DNA from: Pedinophyceae sp. YPF-701
Taxonomy: Eukaryota; Chlorophyta; Pedinophyceae
Direction: 5' to 3'
DNA length: 64,000 bases
Assembly (NCBI GenBank): GCA_916048055.1
Contig: CAJZHL010000001.1
Span: forward strand, 1,364,001-1,428,000
Each line of letters starts with the position of its first letter. Position 1 is the stretch's first letter. The notes beneath the pieces were generated by a model. It made no database searches. It had not been told where the DNA came from and saw nothing but the letters and a program-made list of their open reading frames with translations. Position numbers and translations under genes: made by a program. Positions 23,765 to 33,640 of this stretch are shown here, one piece after another.

Positions 23765-24879
23765 CTTGGTCTCGCTCTCTGGTGCTCTGCGGGGAGCGGG
23801 CGCGGGCGGGGGCGGGTCGGGGGCCGCGCGGTGCGGGGCGGGGGCGTGCGGGGGCGGCGAGTGGTGAGGTGGTTGAAGGGACGTGCTGGCGTGCCGCGTG
23901 GGGTGGGTGCGGGGCCGCGAGGCGGTGCGTGGAGGCTGGGATGGAGCTGGGTGGGGCTTTGGGGAGGGAGCGGGGAGGTGGATGGGACCAGGATGGACTG
24001 TACGGGGGCTGCAGGTCAGGTCGACGTGCAACGCGGGCTACGCGCCGCTGCGCGCATCCAGCGACGGGTGCATCACGGGCGGGGGATGCCTTAAGACTGA
24101 ACGTCCGCGATATCCAGCCGGACGCGCCGCGTGGGGGCGTTGCGGGACACGAGGGGCTCATGGTCGGGCAAAGTGGCGTTGGCCCCGAAAGCTACTACTA
24201 CCGGACAGGTAGGTGCGCGTGGACGCGGGCGCGGCCCTGCTCAGAGCACGACGTACGCGCCCTCGCGGACACGGCGCCGCGGTCGCGCGCACGGCGCGGC
24301 ACCGGGCGGGGAGAGCTCGGGCGGGAACTACCAGGGCCATCTGCGGGAACGCGCGGCCAGGCAGCGGCCCCGGGCGCCCGGGCACGCGCGAAATGACCAG
24401 GCCGTACGCTCCTTTGGGCGGGCGCGCGCCGGTGCCCCGCGCGGCGCGAGGGGTAAATGTCGAGCGCGGGACGCTGCTGCTGCGCAGGCTCGCACCTTGC
24501 GGGTGTCCGCGAGACGAGATGAAGCGAATGCGCTAGTGAGCGGAGTGCGCATGTCCCGCGCACGCGGCGCCCGAAGCCGCCCGCAGCGGCCTCCGTCGCT
24601 CTGTCAGACCAGACTTGGCTCCAAGTCGCTCGTGCGCGCACATGGGGCCGCAGCCGGGCCGGCGCGGCGCACGCCGCGGATCCAACCCGACTGACGAGCA
24701 CGCGGCGTTCTTTCCGGTGCTGGTGTTGCTCGCTCGCACGGCGCGGGCCCAGTGCTCTGCTGGAGGGTCTCCCAGCGCTTCGCTGCGCAGCTCGTGTCTT
24801 TGCGCGGCTTGTTTTGCCACTGAAGTGGACCCGCAGCTTGTCCGTCTGAGCCACGTCCGGCCGTTGCGGGATTTCTGCG
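23765..24879. promoter_or_regulatory. Divergent intergenic region, PLAC8 gene / unknown acidic-protein gene
   Basis: About 1.1 kb between divergent starts. The 250 bases nearest the PLAC8 gene are G-rich on the plus strand (GGGTGGG, GGAGCGGGGAGG), which may form part of its 5' UTR or promoter. No conserved frame seen. Confidence 0.45.
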
Positions 24880-26733
24880 ATGTCTGGGGCGGGCGGAGCT
24901 GCGGGATGGGGCGGGTGGTTTGCCAGCGCTGCTAGCGCCCTGCAGGAGAAGACTCGGACGGCCGCGGAGCGTACGAACGAGGTGAGACGCTCGTTTGGAC
25001 GCGTGTGGCGTTGTCGCTGGGCCACGCTTGCCTCTCAGGCCACGCAGCGACGTCGCTTGACCTATCTGTCGGTGATCACGGCGCTCGCGCCGGCCCTGCA
25101 CCTCCTGCGGAGCCGTCTCGGCCCCCGCTGCGTTCCCAAGCTCGTATGTGATCTGTTTTCGCAACAAGGCGCGCTCGGCGACCGAGCGATCAGCAGGCCC
25201 GCGGTGCGCTGCTTGCAGGCCATCGCAGCCGCCCGCGCGCGCAGCCAGGCGCTCCGGGATCGCGCGAGCGGCCAGGAGGCGTTGCTCGAGCACTACTGCG
25301 CCACGCAGGACCTCCTGAGCCTCGCTTGCGACGCCTTGACCGAGGAATCCTTCCTCTCCTTTCCGCACGCACGCATGGCCACGTCCCAGGCCGCGGACGC
25401 GCCCGACGGACGCGAGGGCGCCGCGGGCAACGACGCACGCGACAGCGCCACGCCCTGGACGATGTCGGTCTGGCAGCAGTGCCACGCAAAGCTCGCCCTT
25501 GAGGTGCGCGGTGCGACGTCCACCTCCCTGCCCGCTCCACCGCGCCCCGCAGCCCCACGCACCGCAGAGCTCGCTCGCCCCTCGCTGACACCGTCCGCGG
25601 CGCCCACGTCCACCCGCGCAGCGCTGTCCGCCGATCGCGGCGCTCCAGAGGTCGCTCACCAGCGCCGACGGTGCGGGGATGTCCGAGGCTCGATTCTGGG
25701 AGATATACTTCGCGCTCGTCGGGCCCCTGCTGCCCCCCGGGTGGGACACGCGCCCCGACGCCCCGCCGCTGCCTGCGGCGTCGACGGGGAAGCTCGGTGC
25801 GTGGGCTGCGAGCCTGTCGCAGAACGTCGTGGCCAACCTGACAGAGGCGCTGAAAGACACCGGCCCGGGGCACCAGGCGTTCGAGGTCGAGGGCGGCGAG
25901 GCCATGGAGCGCGGGGGCGGCGCAGCCGACGGCGGCGCGGCGGCCCCTGACGCAGGCGGCCCCGTGAGGGACCCTGACAGCAGTTGGAAGGAGTACGACG
26001 ACGGACCACGTCAGGGGACACCCCCCCAGGCGGGCGACGTGATGGAGGGCCTCACGAACTGGCTGGCTGGCGCGGGGCAGAGGGTGACGGAGGGAGCGGA
26101 GCGCGCGCAACGCGCCGCGCGCACCATCGACTACAGGGGCGCGGGCAGCAAGTTCGTGTCTCTGATGTCGTCGGGGCGCGAGCGCGCGGGGCGGCTCGCG
26201 GCGGGCATGCGGCGCGGCGACGGCGCGGCCCCGGCGGCGGCGGCGCACGTGGTGGACACGCGCGGCGCGTACGACCAAGCGCTGTCGCCACCCAAGGCGA
26301 CAGCGGTGCCGGACTCCGCCGAGGACGCCCCCGAGGAGCAGGCGGGGACTGCAGAGGGCGGGGAGCGCGCGGCAGGGGCGCCGGAGGGGGCGGAGGCGGC
26401 GCGGGAGGCGGATGGCGAGGATCCTGAGATCGAGGCGTTTTTGAGGGAAGTGGAGGACGAGGAGGAGGTGCGGGTGCAACGGAATCGCAACGGAATCGCG
26501 TTGCTGTGGTGCGGTGATGCGAGGTGGTCGTGGTGCGGTGGGTGCGGGCCGGCGGGTGTGGCTGGGTGGTCGGCAGCCCACGTGGGAGTGCTTGTGTGCG
26601 TTGTGCGCAGGGTGGGGGCTGGGAGAACCTGGGCGACGGGGAGGCGCGGGAGCAGGAGGCGGAGGAGAAGGGCGAGGAGGATCTGGAGGAGTTCGAGGCC
26701 ATGTTCGGCGATCTAGACACGAAAGATGACTGA
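24880..26733 (+). CDS. Unrecognised protein with FW-motif region and acidic C-terminus
   Basis: Five exons are modelled: 24880-24981, 25039-25143, 25219-25503, 25649-26467 and 26611-26733 (477 aa). The N-terminus MSGAGGAAGWGGWFASAASA is followed by a Lys/Thr/Glu-rich helix. The middle includes TPWTMSVWQQCHAKLALE joined to RSLTSADGAG and MSEARFWEIYFALVGPLLPP. This FW...YF segment recalls BSD-domain proteins, but the match is weak. Then come GHQAFEVEGGEAMERGGG, two segments with Arg/Ala-rich helices, a long Ala/Glu region and a highly acidic end with GGGWENLGDGEAREQ, LEEFEAMFGDLDTKDD. There is no signal peptide, membrane segment or catalytic motif. Introns 1 and 2 (57 and 75 nt) are multiples of three without stops and could be retained; introns 3 and 4 are required by frame. 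It is convergent with RAD51C, with stops only 89 bases apart. Confidence 0.6.
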
Positions 26734-26822
26734 CTTGACACAAGGCTATCTCCTGCCGCGCGTTGCGCCACAGCCGCCGCGGCGGCGGCCTGTTCGCGTG
26801 TGATTGAGCCGCGCGCGCCGCG

Positions 26823-28225
26823 TCACTGCTGCCGCTTCGCCCCCGCGCCGTCCGCCGCGCCCGCCTCGCCCCCAGGCGGCCCCGCCCCGCCGTCCGCTGC
26901 TCGCTTCTTCCTCCGGGCGCCGCGGATGCCGTCCGCGGTGACGAAGTACGGCACCGTGCGCGCTGGCAGGCTCGCCGACTTGTACATGTGCGCGAACCGC
27001 TGCGAGCCCTGCCAGAACAGAATCACGCGGTTCGTGGCTGCATGGGCCCAACTGTCGCCTAGCGCTGGTACAAGCCTGGACAGACCCTCCCCAGTGAACT
27101 TCGTCGTGACCTGTGAGGATGGAGCACGGCTTTCTGGGTTGGGGGAGTGCGGGGGCGCGGGCGCGAGCATCGCAGTCTCCAAGGTGTGAAGATCATTCGA
27201 GTTTTCAGGGTTCGCGAGCGCGATGGTGTCTTGCCTGGTTCATGAGCACGACGGCGACGTTGCGGTCCTCGGCGAGCGCGACGAGCCTCTGCGCCATCTG
27301 CACGAGCACGCGCGTCCGCATCGCCATGTCGGAGAACCCCTGGCGGAAGTGGAAGGTCACTGAGTCAAGCACGAGGAGCCTGACGTCAGGGTGCGCGTCG
27401 AGGAACGCCGGCATCTGCTCCACGACCGCCAGCTGCTCCGTGTGGTCGTGCACGCGGTAGTAGTGGATCCCTGCCATCAGCGCGCGCTCCGTGACGGCCT
27501 GCGCGGCTGCGCGGCGCTCCGCGCTCTGCGTGGCCGATGCCAGGCGGCTGAGGTGCCGCACGCACGCCGCCGCGATCTCCTGGGCCCGCTCGACCATGAA
27601 GCTGCCCTCCGTGTCGACGTAGACCGCCTTCCCGGCGAGCCCGCCGAACTCCGAGGGTATCTGGACGTCCACGGCAAGTTGCATTCCCAGTTGGGTTTTC
27701 CCGACTCCCGGCACGCCGCAGAACTCAGTGACCTGGCCCACGGGGACGCCGCCGCCCAGCAGACCGTCGAACTCGTTGCTGAACGTGATGACGTGGCCGC
27801 GCGCTTTCTCTGTGTCCAGCATCTGGGCTGCGGAGCGGCCACCGCCCAGACCCCCCGTGCCACCTCCATCCGCCCCCGCGACCTGCTTGGACAGACGTCA
27901 AAGATCATTCAAGTCATGAAAAATGCAGAGCGACCAGGTGCGTCGGTTGTCGCGCCGGGGACGCGACGCGCGGAGCGTTCTCATGGCTTGCCTGAAGGAC
28001 GAAAAGCGCGTCCTCATGTGATATTCCCGCCTGTCTAGATAGATCCACCGGTTTCAGGTGGTACAGATCTCGCACTGTGTAGAACCCCGCGGCATGGAGC
28101 CTGCCACGGACGCCAGGAGATACCGGGAGCGTAACTGTTGAGAGACAACCGTGGCGGGACGTGCCGTTAGGACAAATTTTCGTACGAACCAATCAACACA
28201 CGCCTGGATACTGTCGAACCATCAT
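26823..28225 (-). CDS. RAD51C: RAD51C recombinase paralogue
   Basis: Four exons are modelled: 28225-28204, 28134-27992, 27882-27235 and 27110-26823 (366 aa). The N-terminus aligns with human RAD51C: VTLPVSPGVRGRLHAAGFYT, VRDLYHLKPVDLSRQAGIS. The RecA core has Walker A GVPGVGKT at ~111-118, AVYVDTEGSF, Walker B region VRLLVLDSVTFHFRQ, VAVVLMNQ|VTTKF, and LVPALGDSWAHAATNRVIL. The basic C-terminus (GIRGARRKKRAA) resembles a nuclear localisation signal. Known role: RAD51 paralogue in BCDX2 and CX3 complexes, for homologous recombination and meiosis. The odd feature is that all three introns appear to begin with GC rather than GT: donors AG|GCGTGT, CAG|GCAAGC and CAG|GCAAGA. The third is fixed by conservation; the second has a poor GT alternative a few codons on; the first is required by phase. 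A 22-nt coding first exon is short but fits. Confidence 0.88.
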
Positions 28226-28653
28226 TGCGACGGCAATGTTCTAGCTCGTAGGTGCCTCGACAGACAAAGAGGGACCAAATACCTATCTCTCGGCTCGGTG
28301 CGAGGAACTCAAAGGCCTGCATCGTCCCGTTTATACCGCTCCGATCTCCCACGCACTCATGACGGTGTTCCCTCGCATCAGAGGCTCGATGCGGCCTCCC
28401 ACTTCCTCCGAAATCCGCGCTGGTGCCGGGCAGACCCTGCCGCAGTGCAGCGGAAACAAACAAACAGACTCGCAGGTCGCGCCCGCCCGCTCTCTTCTTC
28501 GAGCTCCAACCGAACACCAGCCTCCCGGCACTGCCGCCCCGCACCCCGCGCGCACCGCAACGGCACCGGCCCCAATCCCCTCTCCCCCCCGGGGACTTGC
28601 GAAACACCCCTCCCTACGCAGCGCCCGCCAGGCGGCCCACGCGCACGCACACC
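28226..28653. promoter_or_regulatory. RAD51C upstream region / WDR55 3' flank
   Basis: 428 bases between same-strand genes. Locally less G+C-rich near RAD51C (28226-28360). No clear TATA box; holds the RAD51C promoter and WDR55 3' UTR by position. Confidence 0.4.
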
Positions 28654-30194
28654 TCACAGCAGGTCGCTGAAGAAGTTCCCTGACTTCCCGGGCCCCTTTT
28701 TGCGCTTCGCCTCCTCCTTCCCCAACACGCTCAGACTCCCCCCCTTCGGCGCCTTCTTCCGCTTGCCCTTCTGCTTCCTCTTCGGCGCGTCGCTGTCGTC
28801 GCTGTCCTCGCCGTCGTCGTCGTCCGCGCCGCCCCCCGCTCCAACCCCGACCCCCCCCTCCGCCGCCGCACCCCCCTCCAAGCCGTCCTCGGCGTCGCCG
28901 TCGTCGTCGTCCAGGCCCTCGATGTCCCACAGCCGCACGGTCTCGTCGTGCGACGCGGACGCGAGCACGCACTTGTCCGCGCTGATCGCGAGGCGCTCGA
29001 TGGGGCAGTCCATGTGCTCGCCGACAACCCCCACCATGCGGTTCGGCAGCACGGTGAGCACGCGGATGAGGCCGTCGGAGGACCCCGTGACGATCGTGCT
29101 GTCGTCGTACGCGGCGATGGCGTCCACGGATGACGGGTGGCCTGGGAATCGGTCCGAACAGTCATTCCAGTATCCCCAACTGAAGATTGATATCACGCCG
29201 CTCTGACAGCCCACGAGGACCTTCGAACCGCCCCTCGCGAGCGCCAGCGACAGCATCTCGTCGTCTGCAGTGCGAACGCGACGCGCCGGGCGATCCCTGC
29301 TCGTTCGCGCACAGTCACGAGCGCAACTCCAAACACACACGCGACGCTCTCCCGCCGCGTCCCGGCAGCGAACAGAGACCGCAGGCCGAGAGTGCGCACG
29401 CAGCAGCGTGGGGCCGCACCTGCGTCTGTTTCGCTGCGGGCCTTCAGTTTGCCCTTTCGCGACGAAATCACCCCCAGGGTGCCGTCGCCGCTCGACGAGA
29501 CCACCTGCGCCTCCCGCTCGTTCAGCACGAGGTCCGTCACGAAGTCGTCGTGCACCTCGAGCCGCCACGCGCGCCCCTGCTGCCGGACGTCGTACAGCGC
29601 CACCGCGCCGCCTTCGTCCCCCGCTGCCACGAGGTTCTCGCCGTCCAGGGACAGGAGCCGCATGACGCCCTCCGCGTCGTCGGAGCCCGCGGACTCCGCG
29701 AGGTCCTTGCGCAGGGCCTTGCCGGTCTCGACGTCGGAGACGCAGATGCTGCCGTCGGCGCACCCGGTTGCCAGCTGCGCGCCGCCAGAGACGTACTGGA
29801 GCGACCGGATGGACTTCTTGTGCGGGGAGAAGCGGAGACATTCGTTCGCTTCGCACCCCTTGTACGAAAAGACCGTGACGCGGCCTGCGGGGGCAGCGCG
29901 TGGCCCAGTGCTGGTGTTCACTCAGACGGGCTGTCTGACAGCAGGGGCGGACGCGGCGGCGCTCCATGCGCCTGACGGGGTTACCACGGTGCAGTTCCTG
30001 TGATATCAGGAGAATGCGGCAAAGGTGCGCGGCGCGGTGCGCTTGCACGGTCGCACAAAGCTGCGGCAACGCCGTCGGCTGCGGCCCGCACCTGCGAGAT
30101 CGCACGCAGCGAGTTGGTTCGCCCTCGGATGGAACTGGCAGTCCATGGGCTGCTCGCTGAGCTGGCACACGGCCATGCAGCCATCGTCCGCCAT
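28654..30194 (-). CDS. WDR55: WDR55 / JIP5-type WD-repeat protein
   Basis: Three exons are modelled: 30194-30092, 29884-29420 and 29264-28654 (392 aa), with GTGCGG donors and AG acceptors; phases agree. WD blades include PMDCQFHPRANQLAACDLAG, KKSIRSLQYVSGGAQLATG, CADGSICVSDVETGKAL and VVSSSGDGTLGVI. The C-terminal half is characteristic of WDR55: GVISIFSWGYWNDCSDRFPG followed by HPSSVDAIAAYDDSTIVTGS and SDGLIRVLTVLPNRMVGVVG, then PIERLAISADKCVLASAS. An acidic stretch, a Lys-rich segment and a terminal SGNFFSDLL follow; the NFF..L end is typical. Known role: a nucleolar factor in pre-rRNA processing (JIP5 in yeast), and a DDB1-CUL4 adaptor in plants. The gene is divergent from the YqgF-like gene. 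Confidence 0.9.
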
Positions 30195-30653
30195 GGCGCC
30201 AACGACAGCGATGTCGGGGGCAGCAGCCCTGCTCCAGGACACTCGGGGGCCGACGACGAACGAAATCGCGCCTCGCACGGGGAAGGTCTGGCCTTGCGGG
30301 TGCGCGTGGCCGCCTGGAAAGCCCGGCGACGAGCCGCGGCGTCAGCGTGGACGTGTGTCGGGGAGGTGTGGGGCCTTCCCGCCACGTCGCGGCGCACAGC
30401 GACCACAGAGGCTCTTGCGCACCGCCTGCACGCCCACAACGATCCAAAGAAGTCGTCGCGCCGGAGAGAGGAATCCTGAGCCGCGCAACGGGACGTGTAG
30501 GCCGCATTGAAGTAGACATCCAACGTTGGCGAACTACGAGTGCCCGCTGCCCTCTCACGTCATCAATCCTAGCTGCGACACGCCGCACCGAACCCGTCTG
30601 AACCTCACACACGCATCCGAGGTCGGGAGAACCCCCAGGCGGCCCGTCGCGCC
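30195..30653. promoter_or_regulatory. Divergent intergenic region WDR55 / YqgF-like gene
   Basis: 459 bases between divergent starts; no TATA box seen. Confidence 0.45.
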
Positions 30654-31330
30654 ATGACTCGGGCGCTGAAGTTTGTCGGGACAGCCAAGCAGCTGCAGAC
30701 GTGCCTCGAACCCTACAAACGCGTGCTCGGCGTCGTCGTGCGCGACACGTGCGTCTCGCTGAGCGTCAGCAACCACATCAACACGCTCGCCGAGCCGCTC
30801 CCAGGCCTCATGCTCCGACAGGTAAACACGCCAACACGCCACCTCTGCCCTGGCATGAGCGCACCGCTCTTCGGCCGAGCCTCCGCCCGGTCCGAGGCAG
30901 CCGCCGCCCCTTTTCTCGCGCGCATTTCCGGCCGGCCCGTCGTCCCTGGCACGCATGTCCAGCGTCGCAGCGACCTTTTCATCACCGTCAAGTGGAACGG
31001 CGCGGGCCCTCGTTGCAGGGCGAGATTCCGGAGGCCTCGCTGCGGCGCATCCTCGCGAAGAGCAACCTCGTCGGGGCGGACGGCGACGTCGGCGCGCTGG
31101 TGCTCGGCGCCGAGCGCATGAACGATTCCAAGCTGCAAGGCACGCAGGAGAGGGCGATCGGCGTGCTGAGCAGCGTCCTGCCCGGCGGGCTGCCGGCGAT
31201 GGTGCACGACAAGTGGGAGGTGGCCATGCCGCCGTCGCCGCGGCTGGACCCCGGCACGTGCCCCACGTGCGGTCAGGCGTTTCTGCAACATTTCCTCGAC
31301 TCGTGGGGGGAGTTAAACACTTTCGGGTAG
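30654..31330 (+). CDS. Degenerate YqgF/RuvX-like RNase H-fold protein
   Basis: Two exons are modelled: 30654-30821 and 31019-31330 (159 aa), with a GTAAAC donor and clean AG acceptor. The layout follows plant and bacterial YqgF (pre-16S rRNA nuclease family): KRVLGVVVRDTCVSLSVSNH matches the first strand-turn-strand normally written LGxDxGxxxxGLAxSD; NTLAEPLPGL matches the following I/V-A-x-PL element; GALVLGAERMNDSKLQGTQE matches the VVGLPLxxDG segment; and FLQHFLDSW matches the C-terminal ILQEYLD helix. The family's first Asp is Val here, its Gly is Arg, the Asp ending the motif is Asn, and the DERLS motif is replaced by DKWEVA. Catalysis is therefore unlikely. A CPTC pair near the C-terminus could bind metal with other residues. 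This assignment rests on remembered alignments and is moderate. Confidence 0.55.
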
Positions 31331-31985
31331 GGGGTCTCGCACCGCGCTGCCGCACGTGGCGCGGCGCTCACTCTGCTTCGGTTGCTTCGAGTGTGAACGG
31401 CGGCCGTACAGTCTCGCAGCGTGATGGCTCGCGCCAGGCTACCAGTCGACGATGCGTTGCGACGGCAGGCGACGTGGGGAGAGCTCGCACGCGGCCGACG
31501 TCACGACGGCCCGGGTTTCGTCGAGCGCCGCCTGCCTTTGCGGGCTCGTTACTGGAATATGTCAGGAAAGGGGGGGACAGGGGTCTATATGTGTGTGGGT
31601 CCGACCTGGGCTGCGTGCGCTCGGATACGGGCGTCTGCGCGGCCCCGCCGCACTTCACGCTGCGTGCTGTTCGATTCCGTAGTTCGGCCACGTCCCGCTG
31701 CGCGCAGACGGCCGCGGCAGGGCGCGGGAGGGAGGCACCAAGCTCACTTTGGGCCACACCGGTCGGGAACAGCTGATCAGGGGCAGACGACCCCGCCTGG
31801 CGATCCGTGCGTGTGTTGGTTTTTGGCTGGCCGCGTAGTCAGGCGCCGTTCGGGTGCGGGTATCGCCGTTTCGGGAGGAGTGCGAGTTTTCGCCGGAAGC
31901 AAGTTCCGCCCTGGGGGCTGTGCGCGTCTGCGCGCGTGGTTTCTCGCTTCTTGGCGAGCAGGCCGTAAAGTAGCGAGTCGCCGCC
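31331..31985. promoter_or_regulatory. Gene-free stretch upstream of SF3B4
   Basis: About 0.65 kb between two plus-strand genes. Positions 31540-31600 and 31800-31980 are relatively AT-richer and could hold the SF3B4 promoter. No gene seen. Confidence 0.4.
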
Positions 31986-33335
31986 ATGGCCGCTGCCGTG
32001 GCGGGCGGCCGTGTGGCGGCTGGAGCGGGTGCCAACCTGATTGGACAGGGAGCTCACGCGCGGAACCAGGAGGCCACGATTTACGTCGGGAACTTGGACG
32101 AGAAGGTGACGGAGGAAGTATTGTGGGAGTTCTTCACGCAAGTCGGCCCCGTAGGTGAGCACACCGCCAGCGCGGGACCAAACACCAAGCCCCTCACAGT
32201 CGCCGGGCGATCGCCCGCGCGAACGGCCGCTCCACGCTAACGCCACGCCCAGCCTACAACCGCATCAACCTTCCCTCCGCGCTCCCACGCCCTGCGCGCA
32301 CTTCCACGCCCCAGCCCCCACGCACCATGCTGCCTCCCCGCGCCGTCGCAGTGAGCCTGTACCTCCCGAAGGACCGCGTCACGAACGCGCACCAGGGCTA
32401 CGGCTTCTGCGAGTTCAAGACGGAGGAGGACGCGGACTATGCTACCAAGGTGCTCAACATGATCAAGCTGCATGGCAAACCGATTCGCGTGAACCGCGCC
32501 GCCTCGGACCGCGACACCACGGACGTCGGCGCCAACCTCTTCGTCGGCAACCTCGACCCGGACGTCGACGAGAAGATGCTCTACGACACCTTCAGCGCCT
32601 TTGGCGTCATCACCAACACCCCCAAGATCATGCGCGACCCCGACACGGGCAACAGCAAGGGCTTCGGCTTCGTGTCCTTCGACTCCTTCGAAGCCTCGGA
32701 CGCCGCGATCGACGCCATGCACGGGCAGTACCTCATGAACCGCACCCTCGCCGTGCAGTACGCGTACAAGAAGGACTCCGCCGGAGAGCGCCACGGGACC
32801 CCTGCGGAGCGGCTGCTCGCGGCGCAGCGCCGCACGCTCGAGCCGACGACGCGGCGCCCGCACACGCGGTTCGCGGCGGGCCCCGGGGACGTCCAGACCG
32901 GCCCCGTGCCGCTGGGTCCGCCTGGCATGCAAGGGCCGCAAATGGGGCCGGCGCCGGGCGGATTCGGGCCGATGCCGCCGCCGCCGCCGGGGTACGGTGC
33001 GCCGCCGCCGTTCGGCGCGATGCCGCCGCCGGGGTACGGAGCGCCGCCGCCGGGAATGCCGCCGCCGCCTGTGCCGTGGGGTGATGCCGCCCGCCGCCGG
33101 GCATGCCGCCGCCTCCGGCAGTGAGGGCAATGCCGCCGCCGCCTGCCGGGAGCGCCGCCGCCACCGCCGCCGGGCATGCCGCCCGCCGCCCGCCCGGCGA
33201 GGCGGCGCGGCAGCAACCATGTCGGCAGGGCTTCCGCCGCCGCCGCCGCCGGCCGGGGACCTGCCGCCGCCACCGAGCGACCTGCCGCCGCCGCCGCCGC
33301 CGGGCGACGCGCCGCCGCCCCCGCCGCCTGAGTGA
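31986..33335 (+). CDS. SF3B4: SF3B4 / SAP49, U2 snRNP SF3b subunit
   Basis: Three exons are modelled: 31986-32154, 32352-33080 and 33229-33335 (334 aa). RRM1: [20 protein letters not shown] and [19 protein letters not shown], with RNP1 [12 protein letters not shown]2: [20 protein letters not shown] with RNP1 SKGFGFVSF. The order and wording are nearly identical to SF3B4 of plants and animals. A Pro/Gly-rich C-terminal tail follows. Known role: binds pre-mRNA upstream of the branch site and contacts SF3B2 within the U2 snRNP. Without the last intron the frame ends in a short basic run after PVPWG. Splicing 33081-33228 restores the tail as [18 protein letters not shown] and on to a PPE stop. 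Intron 1 donor is GTGAGC. Phase is consistent at both junctions. Confidence 0.9.
32960..33325 (+). repeat. CCG-rich repeats coding for poly-Pro in SF3B4 tail
   Basis: Imperfect tandem GCCGCCGCCG-type units, many of the form ATGCCGCCGCCG...GGG, span the 3' part of exon 2, the whole last intron and exon 3 of SF3B4. Units fall in all three frames, so length change here shifts frame. Confidence 0.75.
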
Positions 33336-33640
33336 GCGATGGCGGTGTTGCCCGCTGCCAGGTGTTGCACGGCACCGCTGTGATCGTCGAGCGAAGAGGA
33401 AACGGCCTCACTTTTTTGTCGCGCACGTACGAGGGGGACGCGGGCGAGCGACAGGCACCGCAGTCCTTATCACGCGACGCACGCGTTTCAGGTCAGGGAG
33501 TTGGCGGGTTTGCTGCAGCAGGCGAGCCATGAGTACTCACGAGGCGGCACCGACCCGTACGGTTAGCGTGTACGCATCACACGGACTCACTTCCGCTGCG
33601 CTCAAAATCGCCGTTCTAGTCTTCTACTGATCAACTCCCC
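33336..33640. other. Convergent intergenic region SF3B4 - kinesin
   Basis: 305 bases between convergent stops; 3' UTRs by position, nothing else seen. Confidence 0.5.

Noticed and set aside
24604-25905. 433-codon minus-strand open frame
   Set aside because: No family resemblance; the plus strand has consistent splice signals and a continuous product.
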